Source: SZUA-430 sp964638635 (GTDB lineage: Bacteria > Pseudomonadota > Alphaproteobacteria > Micropepsales > Micropepsaceae). From it: DNA of 24,473 bases. This document shows positions 7,773 to 15,046 of this stretch, in pieces; positions within the stretch are counted from its first letter, which is position 1, and every line of letters starts with the position of its first letter. The stretch lies in assembly GCA_964638635.1 (NCBI GenBank), contig CAZXAQ010000060.1, forward strand, positions 1-24,473, given 5' to 3'. The notes below the pieces were generated by a model. That model was not told the DNA's origin and ran no database searches. It saw only the letters and a list, made by a program, of their open reading frames with translations. Made by a program: the position numbers and the translations under genes.

Positions 7773-8386
7773 GCGATCACGGAGGCTATCCAGTTCGCCG
7801 CCGAAGGCCAGTCGTCGATGCGGCGGTGTGCGTCGGGGGCAGCGGGCAGCAATCTGGCCAGACGGGGATCGGCGATGAAATGCAGGCGGTGGACGTGCGG
7901 GGTTTCGCTCGCGACCGACGACAGGTTCGGCGGCAGGTCGTCGATGAAGACAACGGTTTGCGGAAAGTCGCCAAGCAGGGATTTGACGACGGGGCCCTTT
8001 GGTCCCCTTCCGGCGATAACCGGATACGGCATGCCGTGTTCGATTAGGTTTTCGATGCGCGCGTCGCGCGAGGTTTCGGGCAGGTTCGACAGGATGACGA
8101 TTTGCGCGCGAGCGCTCAGATCACGCAGGGCCGCGGCTGCGCCTTCGACGGGTTCCAGGTGACGGGTGTCGCTGGCGAAAAACTCCGCGATCATCTTCGT
8201 GACCGTTTCGTCGGCGACGGCTTCGCGCGAGGCTCGGTGTTTGACGTTACCGTGAATGCGGAACGACGTGAGGTCGAGGTAGCAGCCGTTGCGTTCGAGG
8301 AAGCGTTCCAGCCCTAAGAGAAAGCGCAGCAGCACCTCGTCGGCGTCGCAAATGATGAGCGGGCGCGTCGGGTCCAACGTCACCAT
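7769..8386 (-). CDS. HAD superfamily hydrolase-like protein
   Basis: With the ATG at 8386 the protein has 205 residues. HAD-type motifs are visible in order: motif I ICDADEVLL (nucleophile Asp in DxDxV) near residue 12, a motif II-like VILSNLPE in the middle, and motif III VFIDDLPPNLSSVA with an acidic pair near residue 150. The substrate is unknown; the family is often left as hypothetical next to dinB in alphaproteobacteria. The frame runs to 8419, but the start just before the conserved strand PLIICDADE is preferred. The gene overlaps DUF3572 upstream by seven bases and dinB downstream by four, so it is a tightly packed middle gene. Confidence 0.82.
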   Translation of the reverse strand: MVTLDPTRPLIICDADEVLLRFLLGLERFLERNGCYLDLTSFRIHGNVKHRASREAVADETVTKMIAEFFASDTRHLEPVEGAAAALRDLSARAQIVILSNLPETSRDARIENLIEHGMPYPVIAGRGPKGPVVKSLLGDFPQTVVFIDDLPPNLSSVASETPHVHRLHFIADPRLARLLPAAPDAHRRIDDWPSAANWIASVIA

Positions 8387-8655
8387 GCGCTTGATCCGTG
8401 CGGGTCTATGACGGCGCAAGCGTTGAGCAAAGCGCCTGGTTTTAGCCCCTCAGCTTCGGAAAAATCCTTGGCCAGCGATTCGTCGGCCGCGACAAAGCCG
8501 AGCACGGCCGCTAGAATCGCCTTATCATCGTGCGCCGCAAGTAGTTCGTCAGGTACGAGGCCGCTTGCGGTTAAGAATCGCTGAAGTTCAGCAGGGCGTT
8601 CGGACAGGAATGTTAAAGCACGTTCAGACATTTCGAATGCCATCTCGCGTTTCAT
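8380..8655 (-). CDS. DUF3572 family protein
   Basis: A small, mostly helical protein, about 91 residues from the ATG at 8655. It matches the DUF3572 pattern: an N-terminal ALTFLSERPAELQRFLTASGL helix pair, then DDKAILAAVLGFVAADESLAKDFSEAEGL and a short C-terminal helix. Function is unknown. Alternative starts are 8643 (MAFEMSERAL) and 8679; an AAGGA lies about 12 bases before 8655. DUF3572 genes commonly stand divergent from divK in alphaproteobacteria, as here. The stop overlaps the start of the HAD-like gene. Confidence 0.8.
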   Translation of the reverse strand: MKREMAFEMSERALTFLSERPAELQRFLTASGLVPDELLAAHDDKAILAAVLGFVAADESLAKDFSEAEGLKPGALLNACAVIDPHGSSAW

Positions 8656-8841
8656 TGGATTTCGCGTTCCTTCATGCACGTTTGCGTGGCGCTTATGCCG
8701 CCGAATTGTTGGCGGCCGGGCAAAGCTTATTTAACATTATTCGGATGAAATATGACGCGAAAGAGAGGCAGATCGCGCGTTCGTGCGATAGCTGCCGAAA
8801 AACAAGATTTGGGGCTCAAGAGCCTTCGTTCGGAGACGCAC
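8656..8841 (+). promoter_or_regulatory. Divergent DUF3572/divK intergenic region, probable promoters
   Basis: About 186 bases separate two divergent transcription units, so promoters for both are expected here. The middle (about 8724-8754) is AT-rich against a GC-rich background and contains GCTTATTTAACATTATTCGG, with one TTAAC half-site of the kind found in CtrA boxes. I could not find a full TTAA-N7-TTAA box. A good Shine-Dalgarno, CGGAG about six bases before the divK ATG, fixes the divK start at 8842. The frame open upstream of that (from 8752) is not conserved-looking and is rejected as coding. Confidence 0.45.
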
Positions 8842-9216
8842 ATGGACGCCAGAGCGAAGACCGTTCTGATCGTGGAAGACAACGAGCTCAACATGAAGCT
8901 CTTCCACGATTTGTTGGACGCACACGGTTACAAGACGATTCAGACGCGGGACGGGCTGGAAGCGCTCGACCTCGCGCGCAAGCACGTGCCCGACCTGATC
9001 CTGATGGATATCCAGCTGCCGGAAGTCTCGGGTCTCGAGGTCACGAAGTGGCTGAAGGAAGACGACGGGCTGAAGAAGATTCCCGTTATCGCCGTCACCG
9101 CGTTCGCGATGAAGGGCGACGAGGAGAAGATTCGCCAGGGCGGTTGCGAGGCCTATATCTCGAAGCCGATCTCGGTGATGCACTTCCTCGAAACGATCCG
9201 CCGGTTCCTGGCCTAA
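8842..9216 (+). CDS. divK: Single-domain response regulator DivK
   Basis: A 124-residue stand-alone receiver domain: acidic pocket E12/D13 in LIVEDNELNMKLF, phospho-acceptor Asp about 56 in LILMDIQLPEVSGLEV, conserved Thr in AVTAFAMKGDEEK, and the Lys in YISKPIS. The NELNMKLFHDLL and EVTKWLK segments are typical of DivK. In Caulobacter-type systems DivK is controlled by PleC and DivJ and feeds the DivL-CckA-CtrA pathway. The start is set by CGGAG upstream and by homology. pleD follows 12 bases downstream, the classic divK-pleD operon, which separates this call from a generic CheY-like protein. Confidence 0.95.
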   Translation: MDARAKTVLIVEDNELNMKLFHDLLDAHGYKTIQTRDGLEALDLARKHVPDLILMDIQLPEVSGLEVTKWLKEDDGLKKIPVIAVTAFAMKGDEEKIRQGGCEAYISKPISVMHFLETIRRFLA

Positions 9217-9228
9217 AGGCACCGGCCC

Positions 9229-10599
9229 ATGACCGCCCGCGTTCTCGTCGTCGACGATATTCCGGCTAACGTCAAGCTGCTCGAAGCAAAGCTTGGCGCG
9301 GAATATTTCGACGTCGTGACGGCCGGTTCCGGTCCCGAAGCGCTCACACTTCTCAACAACGACAAGCCCGACATCATTCTGCTCGACGTGATGATGCCGG
9401 GCATGGACGGGTTCGAGGTTTGCCGCCGCATCAAGGGCAACCCCGCAACGTCGCATCTGCCGGTCGTCATGGTGACCGCGCTCGATCAGGTGTCGGATCG
9501 CGTGACGGGGCTTGAGGCGGGCGCCGACGACTTTCTGACGAAGCCTGTGAACGACGTGGCGCTGTTCGCGCGCGTGCGCAGCCTCGTGCGCATCAAGACG
9601 ATGGTGGACGAGCTTCGCCTACGCCAAGCGACCGGCGAAAGCATGGGCCTCGTCGATCAAGACGAGAATGAGCTGACGAAGCCGATCGAACGCGGCCGCG
9701 TCTTGGTGGTCGAGGACCGGGAGCAAAGCGCGCAGCGCATCGTCGAGACGCTTTCCGGTCACGAAGTCGAAGTCGTGCCGCAGACCACCGAGGCGATCGT
9801 GCGGGTGAAGAGCGGCGACTACGACCTTGTGATCGCGAGTCTCGCGCTCGACAAGCAGGACGGTTTGCGCTTCTGCGCGACGCTACGCAGTTTGGATGCG
9901 ACGCGGCAGACGCCGATTTTGACGATCGTGGACGAAGGCGATTTGAAGCGCCTCGTGCGCGCGCTCGACATCGGGATCAACGACTATCTGATGCGTCCGG
10001 TGGAGCGCAGCGAGCTGGTCGCGCGGGTCAGCACGCAGCTACGCCGCAAGCGCTACACCGACAAGCTGAAGCACTCGCTACAGCTGTCGCTCGAGATGGC
10101 AATCACGGACCAGCTGACGGGGTTGTTCAACCGGCGCTACATGTCGCGCCACTTGAGCACGCTGATCGCGAACACGGGAAAGACCGGCAAGCCCGTGTCG
10201 TTCCTGATCATGGACATCGACTACTTCAAGCAGGTCAACGATACGTACGGTCACGACATCGGCGACGAAGTGCTGCGCGAGTTTGCGTTGCGCATCTCTG
10301 CCAATGTGCGGGGCATCGATCTGGCGTGCCGGTACGGTGGCGAGGAGTTCGTGGTCGTGATGCCGGACACGGATATGAACTTCGCCTATATGGTCGCCGA
10401 GCGTTTGCGTCAGGCGGTTGCCGACGCGCCGTTCCACATCGGCGTCGACCCCGGGCAGCTGCCGGTCACGATCTCGATCGGCGTCACCACGAGTGAAGGG
10501 GCGGACGACACGGCCGAGGCGCTTCTCAAGCGTGCCGACAAGGCGCTCTACCGGGCGAAGCGCGACGGGCGCAATCGCGTCGTCGCGGACGCGGCCTAG
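9229..10599 (+). CDS. pleD: Diguanylate cyclase response regulator PleD (REC-REC-GGDEF)
   Basis: A 456-residue protein that makes cyclic di-GMP from two GTP. Domain order: REC1 at about 3-120 with acidic pocket D9/D10 and phospho-Asp about D53 (ILLDVMMPG); REC2 at about 155-275, where the acceptor position reads VIASLAL without aspartate, as expected for the dimerisation/adaptor receiver of PleD; GGDEF at about 290-455 with active-site GGEEF at 370-374. The inhibitory I-site RxxD (R361-G-I-D364) lies exactly five residues before GGEEF, so product feedback should be intact. AAAGG nine bases before the ATG supports the start. It is cotranscribed with divK. Confidence 0.97.
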   Translation: MTARVLVVDDIPANVKLLEAKLGAEYFDVVTAGSGPEALTLLNNDKPDIILLDVMMPGMDGFEVCRRIKGNPATSHLPVVMVTALDQVSDRVTGLEAGADDFLTKPVNDVALFARVRSLVRIKTMVDELRLRQATGESMGLVDQDENELTKPIERGRVLVVEDREQSAQRIVETLSGHEVEVVPQTTEAIVRVKSGDYDLVIASLALDKQDGLRFCATLRSLDATRQTPILTIVDEGDLKRLVRALDIGINDYLMRPVERSELVARVSTQLRRKRYTDKLKHSLQLSLEMAITDQLTGLFNRRYMSRHLSTLIANTGKTGKPVSFLIMDIDYFKQVNDTYGHDIGDEVLREFALRISANVRGIDLACRYGGEEFVVVMPDTDMNFAYMVAERLRQAVADAPFHIGVDPGQLPVTISIGVTTSEGADDTAEALLKRADKALYRAKRDGRNRVVADAA

Positions 10600-10674
10600 T
10601 ACCTTCACCATCCTGCGGGCTTGACCCGGACGCTTTGCTTGCGGCACGGATACGCGCAAGAGGCGTTGGCGGTC

Positions 10675-11649
10675 ATGAAACTCAAAGTCGGAATCATCGG
10701 GGTTAGCGGATACGGCGGCGGCGAGGCTTTGCGGCTTTGCGCGACGCATCCTGCGTTTGAGCTCGTGTATGCGGGCGGCGAAAGCTCGTCGGGCCAGCGC
10801 TTGGGCGAGCGCTATCCGGGTTTGGGCAAGATCGGCGACCTTGTCATCGAGAAGTGGGATCCGGCGGCGTTGCCGAAGCTCGACGTGTTGTTCGCGTCGT
10901 TGCCGACGGGGCAGTCCAAAGAGCCCCTTGCGCGGGTGCCTGCCGCTACGAAGATCGTCGATATCGGGGGCGATCACCGGTACGTGGAAGGGTGGGCCTA
11001 TGGGCTTGCCGATGTTTGGCCGGATCAGATCAAGGGCAAGAGCCGGGTCGCCAATCCGGGGTGCTATCCGGCGGCGACGCTGGCGGCGCTGGCGCCGCTG
11101 CTGGCGGAGCGCTTGATCGAGCCGCATCAGATTATCATCGACGCCAAGACCGGCGTCAGCGGTGCCGGGCGCGGCGGCGGTGAGGCCACGTTTGCCTATG
11201 GCGAGGTCAACGAGGACGTCGCCGCTTATGGGCTTCTGAAGCACGTTCATATGCCCGAGATCACGAAGACCATCGATGCTTTGTCGGGTGCGAAGTCGGA
11301 AGGGCTTGTGTTCACACCGCACTTGATCCCGATGACGCGGGGCATTCTGGCCACGATTTATGCGAAGGGTAAGGCGACGACGGAGAAGTGCTTGGAGGTA
11401 GCCCGGTCGTACTACGCGAACCGGCCGTTCGTGCGCGTGACCGACAAGCCGCCGCACACGAAATGGGCGACGGCGTCGAACCTCGTCTTCGTGTCGTATG
11501 CGTGCGATCCCGCGCGCAATCTCGTGATGGCGTTCGGCGCTTGCGACAACCTCGGCAAGGGTGCTGCAGGGCAGGCGGTGCAGAACGCGAACATCATCAC
11601 CGGCAATCCGGAGACGTTGGGGCTTGAGGGCGCGGCGCTCTGGCCGTGA
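10675..11649 (+). CDS. argC: N-acetyl-gamma-glutamyl-phosphate reductase
   Basis: NADPH-dependent reduction of N-acetylglutamyl phosphate to the semialdehyde, the third step of arginine/ornithine synthesis. From the ATG at 10675 the protein has 324 residues. It has the N-terminal nucleotide-binding KVGIIGVSGYGGGEALRL, the catalytic Cys at 130 in VANPGCYP, the AKTGVSGAGRGG block, HMPEI and the C-terminal NLGKGAAGQAVQN segment. The frame is open from 10621, but the extra 18 residues lack homology. It is 75 bases after pleD, on the same strand, and ends at a strong bidirectional terminator. Several blocks differ from the enterobacterial form; an alternative substrate such as the LysY reaction cannot be excluded, but is less likely here. 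Confidence 0.93.
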   Translation: MKLKVGIIGVSGYGGGEALRLCATHPAFELVYAGGESSSGQRLGERYPGLGKIGDLVIEKWDPAALPKLDVLFASLPTGQSKEPLARVPAATKIVDIGGDHRYVEGWAYGLADVWPDQIKGKSRVANPGCYPAATLAALAPLLAERLIEPHQIIIDAKTGVSGAGRGGGEATFAYGEVNEDVAAYGLLKHVHMPEITKTIDALSGAKSEGLVFTPHLIPMTRGILATIYAKGKATTEKCLEVARSYYANRPFVRVTDKPPHTKWATASNLVFVSYACDPARNLVMAFGACDNLGKGAAGQAVQNANIITGNPETLGLEGAALWP

Positions 11650-11654
11650 ATCAA

Positions 11655-11677
11655 AAAGGGCGCCAGAGGCGCCCTTT
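11655..11677. terminator. Bidirectional intrinsic terminator between argC and rpmG
   Basis: A perfect ten-base-pair inverted repeat AAAGGGCGCC / GGCGCCCTTT with a three-base AGA loop. An A-run precedes it and T residues follow, so it can act on both strands. It sits six bases after the argC stop and 24 bases from the rpmG stop, where two convergent transcripts meet. Confidence 0.85.
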
Positions 11678-11700
11678 GCGTCGGCGGCTGTCGCCGGTTC

Positions 11701-11868
11701 CTACTTGATCTTGCCTTCGACGTATTCGACGTGCTTGCGCACGACCGGGTCGTACTTCTTCACCTTGAACTTGTCCGTCATGGTGCGCGAGTTCTTCTTC
11801 GCGACGTAGAAGTGGCCGGTGCCGGCGGACGAGTTCAGACGGATTTTGATCGTGGTGGGCTTTGCCAT
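11701..11868 (-). CDS. rpmG: 50S ribosomal protein L33
   Basis: A 55-residue basic protein of the large ribosomal subunit. Translation begins MAKPTTIKIRLNSSAGTGHF and continues with YVAKKNSRT, KFKVKKYDPVVRKHVEYVEGKIK, the full L33 pattern. It belongs to the cysteine-free form, lacking the zinc-binding CxxC pairs of some L33 paralogs. Another frame of the same strand gives a longer open reading frame here, which is only a shadow. It lies 59 bases after the MFS gene end and stops just before the shared terminator. Confidence 0.97.
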   Translation of the reverse strand: MAKPTTIKIRLNSSAGTGHFYVAKKNSRTMTDKFKVKKYDPVVRKHVEYVEGKIK

Positions 11869-11927
11869 AGGTCAAGCTTTCAGTCGCGTTCGAAGAGCGC
11901 GAGAAGCTACTGATCCCCGCGCTCAAG

Positions 11928-13115
11928 TCAACCCGGCGGCGGGCTGTTTCGAGGGCGCGGAAAGGTCGCGGTCCGCACCGCGATGACCGCCACCAAAGCC
12001 GCGGAAATCAGCGCCAAAACGACCGGGAGCCCGTGTGGGTTCCACAAGTCCATCCCAATGCCGCCCAGGGAGGGGCCAACCAGCACCCCAACCGCGTAGA
12101 GGATGGCGAAGGCAGCGTTTGCGGCAGCCAACTCGCCACCTTTGAAGTTCGAGCCCAAATGGGCAAGGCCGACCGCGTAGAGGCCCGCGATGAAGCCGCC
12201 CCAGACGAAGACGAGCGCGAGCGCGGCCGGGCCTGCTCCGTTCGTCAACGGCAACAGGCACGCGCCGATGAGGCCCACGACGCCGCAGAGGATCAGCACC
12301 CAGCGGCGGTCGACCTTGTCGGCGAGCCAGCCGAGCAGTGGCACAAGCAGCATGTTGCCGAGGCCCAGGGCCGCGACGAGCAAGGTCGCCGGCGCTTCCG
12401 CTGAGCCGAGGCGTACGGCGTAGATGGTGAGGAATGCGGCAGCGCAGGCTTCGATCGCGCCGTAGCCGAGGCCTGCCGCTGCAGCTGAGGGTGAGCGCAG
12501 AACGAAGCCGAACATGGCGCGCGCCGGCGCGTGTTCAGCAACGGGAACCAACCGGCGCGCCGCGATGAGCGGGGCCATCGCCAGCAGCATGGCGGTTGCC
12601 CCGGCGATGAAGGGGGCCCATCCGGTCGTCCCGAGGACTTGGATGATGATCGGCCCCAGCGCGAAACCAGCTGAGACGATCGAGGCGTAAATGGCGACGA
12701 GGCGGCCGCGCACGGCATCGGTCGCGATCTGGTTGATCCAAACCTCGCTGACCAGGAAGAGGCCCTGCAGCGCGGCGTTCAGCGTGAAGCGGAGCATGAA
12801 CCAGACGACGAGATCGTTGGTGGCGCGAAAGCCGATCAGCGATGCGGCTGCAACGACATAACAGGCGGCCAGAAACCTCACCGTGCCGACACGCGCGGCG
12901 ACGGCTGGAATTAACGGCGTGACGACGATCATGGCGAGCGCGCCGAAGGTCGCGTTCGCGCCGTTCAGCGTCGCGGAGACGCCATTGCGCTCCATGATCA
13001 GCGAGAGCAACGGCAGCGACAGACCCATGCCGACGCCGTTCGCGAACACGCAAGCATAGATGGCGCCAAGGCTTAGGCGGCGCTCGTGGGCGGTTAGGTT
13101 TGCGGCGTCAGCCAT
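11928..13115 (-). CDS. MFS transporter
   Basis: A 395-residue integral membrane protein with about twelve hydrophobic segments in two halves. Major facilitator hallmarks include the early YACVFANGVGMGLSLPLLSLIMERNG segment, the loop RVGTVRFLAACYVV, VSEVWINQIATDAVRGRLVAIYAS and, in the second half, LGWLADKVDRRWVLILCG (a motif-A-like loop). Substrate unknown; the pattern is of the YcaD/drug-efflux-like group. The frame runs to 13193, but MADAANLTAHERR at 13115 is preferred, with AAGG just upstream. The start overlaps the NUDIX gene end by eight bases, so the two genes are cotranscribed. Confidence 0.9.
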   Translation of the reverse strand: MADAANLTAHERRLSLGAIYACVFANGVGMGLSLPLLSLIMERNGVSATLNGANATFGALAMIVVTPLIPAVAARVGTVRFLAACYVVAAASLIGFRATNDLVVWFMLRFTLNAALQGLFLVSEVWINQIATDAVRGRLVAIYASIVSAGFALGPIIIQVLGTTGWAPFIAGATAMLLAMAPLIAARRLVPVAEHAPARAMFGFVLRSPSAAAAGLGYGAIEACAAAFLTIYAVRLGSAEAPATLLVAALGLGNMLLVPLLGWLADKVDRRWVLILCGVVGLIGACLLPLTNGAGPAALALVFVWGGFIAGLYAVGLAHLGSNFKGGELAAANAAFAILYAVGVLVGPSLGGIGMDLWNPHGLPVVLALISAALVAVIAVRTATFPRPRNSPPPG

Positions 13116-13767
13116 GCGCCTTGGCGAGCGGCTTGTTGCGCCGGTAGCGGAAGAACGGGGCTTCACGCACGACGCCGGTTTCGGCAGCCGCAAGTTCGCT
13201 CAAGATGAACTTCGTTACGTCGATCGCGGGCAGTGTCTGTGCGTGGTCGAGCGGGTACCAGTCGAGCGCGGTCAGTTCGCCGTTGCTTTTTATCTCACCT
13301 TCGACCCCGTCGCCGTCGGCCATGAAGAAGCGAGCGTGGAAGCGGACGGGCGCAGAGGCCGGCGTGATCGCGCGGCCGAGGAAGCGCAAGCGGTCGTGCG
13401 CCGGGGCGATGCCACGGGCCGCGAAATCAGCCCAGGTTCCTTCGCGCAAGCCGGCATCGCCTCGACCGGCGATGATGAGGCCCGTCTCCTCGTACGTCTC
13501 GCGGATCGCAGCGGTGGCCAGGCCGCGCGCGAGCGCTTGCGTGCAGCCGCCGCGTTCGCAGAGTTCGTTCATGACTTGCGCGGGCAGGTGCGAGCTTGGC
13601 GCTACGGTGACATCGCTCTTGTCGAGGCGGCCGCCGGGGAAGACATAGGCCTCGGGGAACACAGCCTTGGCGGAGCGGCGGCCCATCAGAATTTGCGTCA
13701 CGCCCTTGCGACGCCGCACAAGGACGAGCGACGCGGCGTGACGCGGTTTGACGGGGCGTTGGGACAT
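13108..13767 (-). CDS. NUDIX hydrolase
   Basis: A 219-residue protein with a NUDIX fold: AASLVLVRRR at the N-terminus, YVFPGGRLDKSD, then, after an insertion of about 45 residues, the catalytic helix AAIRETYEETGLII, supplying the RExxEE metal ligands. The spacing between the GG and the RExxEE is longer than the classic 23-residue Nudix box, as in the coenzyme A-type/NUDT19-like group. The exact substrate (CoA derivative or nucleotide sugar) is not determined. An alternative start lies five codons upstream at 13782; neither has a well-spaced ribosome binding site. It is the first gene of the NUDIX-MFS pair. Confidence 0.88.
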   Translation of the reverse strand: MSQRPVKPRHAASLVLVRRRKGVTQILMGRRSAKAVFPEAYVFPGGRLDKSDVTVAPSSHLPAQVMNELCERGGCTQALARGLATAAIRETYEETGLIIAGRGDAGLREGTWADFAARGIAPAHDRLRFLGRAITPASAPVRFHARFFMADGDGVEGEIKSNGELTALDWYPLDHAQTLPAIDVTKFILSELAAAETGVVREAPFFRYRRNKPLAKAHG

Positions 13768-13803
13768 GCCTCTTTCAAGCATGCGCCAGGGTTCAAAAGC
13801 AAA

Positions 13804-13824
13804 CGGCCCGGCGGTGCCGGGCCG
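13804..13824 (-). terminator. Intrinsic terminator after the SPFH gene
   Basis: A nine-base-pair perfect inverted repeat CGGCCCGGC / GCCGGGCCG with a three-base loop. On the minus strand it is followed by the T-rich run TTTGCTTTTG. It lies about 20 bases after the SPFH gene stop and before the NUDIX start, so it should separate these two transcripts. Confidence 0.8.
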
Positions 13825-13842
13825 CGTGTGCGTTACGGTTCG

Positions 13843-14706
13843 CTAAGCCGACGTTGCCGGGATCACCGGTTGCGCGCCTTCGTCGCTTAAGAGGACGAGC
13901 ATCATGTTTGAGACGAGCGTCGCCTTCTGTGCGGACGTCATGTCGGTGATGCCTTCGCTTTGGAAGCGGTCGAGCGCCATGCGGACCATGCCGATCGCAC
14001 CGTCGACCATTTTCTCGCGGGCTTGGATGAGCGCTTCTGCTTGCTGGCGGCGCAGCATTATCGAGGCGATTTCGGGTGCGTAGGCGAGGTGCGTGATGCG
14101 CATCTCGAGCATTTGAATTCCCGCAACGTTGACGGAGCGCTGGAGCGACTCTTTGAGCAGATCCGACACGGCGGCGGTGTTGCCGCGGAGCGAGACGTGC
14201 TCGTCCTTCGTGGCATCGTAAGGGTGCGTCGAGACGACGTCGCGCAGCGCCATTTCGCATTGCGTCTTGATGTAGGTTTCGAAGTCGTCGACGTCGAAAA
14301 CGGCTTGCGCCGTGTCCTTGATCAGCCACACGACGACGGCGGCGACGTCGATCGGGTTGCCGACCTTGTCGTTGACCTTGAGCGTCGGCGTCGTGAAGTT
14401 GCGCACGCGGAGCGAGAGCTTTTGCTTCGCATAAAACGGGTTGACCCAGTGGAAGCCTTCCGCGCGCACCGTACCGGCGTAACGGCCGAACAATGTGAGT
14501 ACGGCCGATTCGTTCGGCTTCAGCACTAGAAAGCCAACCGAACAGAAGACAGCCAGCACGATGAGGGGCACGCCGACGAACGGTATGCGCATCAGCACGA
14601 TGCCGGCCAGGAACATCAGCAGCAAAACGGCCAGCATCAGCCAGCCGGAGGTGGTGTTCGAAAGCAGGTTCTCTTTCGAGGGAATCGCGAGCTTGGAATC
14701 GGACAT
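13843..14706 (-). CDS. SPFH/Band 7 domain membrane protein
   Basis: A 287-residue protein. Two hydrophobic helices at about 21-39 and 42-62 are followed by an SPFH/Band 7 domain: LKPNESAVLTLFGRYAGTVRAEGFHWVNPF, then LSLRVRNFTTPTLKVNDKVGNPIDVAAVVVW, DVDDFETYIKTQCEMALRDVV and an alanine/glutamine-rich helix IMLRRQQAEALIQAREKMVDGAIGM. Relatives form large membrane-bound oligomeric scaffolds linked to FtsH or membrane stress; a specific role is not known here. The ATG at 14706 is fixed by a strong GGGAGGA about nine bases upstream, although the frame is open to 14799. No NfeD-type protease partner is adjacent. It ends at its own hairpin terminator. Confidence 0.92.
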   Translation of the reverse strand: MSDSKLAIPSKENLLSNTTSGWLMLAVLLLMFLAGIVLMRIPFVGVPLIVLAVFCSVGFLVLKPNESAVLTLFGRYAGTVRAEGFHWVNPFYAKQKLSLRVRNFTTPTLKVNDKVGNPIDVAAVVVWLIKDTAQAVFDVDDFETYIKTQCEMALRDVVSTHPYDATKDEHVSLRGNTAAVSDLLKESLQRSVNVAGIQMLEMRITHLAYAPEIASIMLRRQQAEALIQAREKMVDGAIGMVRMALDRFQSEGITDMTSAQKATLVSNMMLVLLSDEGAQPVIPATSA

Positions 14707-14866
14707 GGGGTCGTTCCTCCCGTGTGGCGCCGGACTCAGCTCCGGTGGCTCGCCACTATATTGGGTCGTTAAGGCCGTTGCGCGAGGGTTTGTCGGCAAT
14801 TTTCGCCGGGCATGGCGGGTGCATCGTTTGCCGACCAGAAACTAGAAACTGTGCCAGGTCAGTACG

Positions 14867-15040
14867 ATGTCGGTTCCTCCCGTGGTTAAGCAGCGCGCGA
14901 TCGCCGTGGTCATCGGCTTTGCCGCCGGTTCGCTGTTCTGGCTGCTCGCCATGCAAATCTACGCGAAGGCCCAGGTCGACGGGATCAGCGTTGACGGCTG
15001 CGAGCGCAGTATCGGCATGGACCCGATGGAGTGCGTCTGA
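14867..15040 (+). CDS. Small single-TM protein, 57 residues, function unknown
   Basis: A short open frame from an ATG at 14867 to a TGA at 15038-15040. The predicted protein has a basic N-terminus (VVKQR), one hydrophobic helix at about 11-29 (AIAVVIGFAAGSLFWLLAM) and a C-terminal tail of about 28 residues with two cysteines (DGCER, MECV), likely facing the periplasm by the positive-inside rule. It fills the space between the divergent SPFH gene and the convergent decarboxylase end (six bases away). I do not recognise the family. No strong Shine-Dalgarno is seen; the call rests on the protein-like composition and topology. Confidence 0.55.
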   Translation: MSVPPVVKQRAIAVVIGFAAGSLFWLLAMQIYAKAQVDGISVDGCERSIGMDPMECV

Positions 15041-15046
15041 CGGGCG

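Noticed and set aside
8724..8754. CtrA binding box upstream of divK
   Set aside because: Only one TTAAC half-site is present; no TTAA-N7-TTAA was found.
10078..11457. 459-codon minus-strand frame across pleD and argC
   Set aside because: It spans two well-supported genes and their intergenic gap; composition is typical of an antisense artefact.
11651..11926. 91-codon minus-strand frame over rpmG
   Set aside because: Wrong frame; the correct one gives a full L33 protein.
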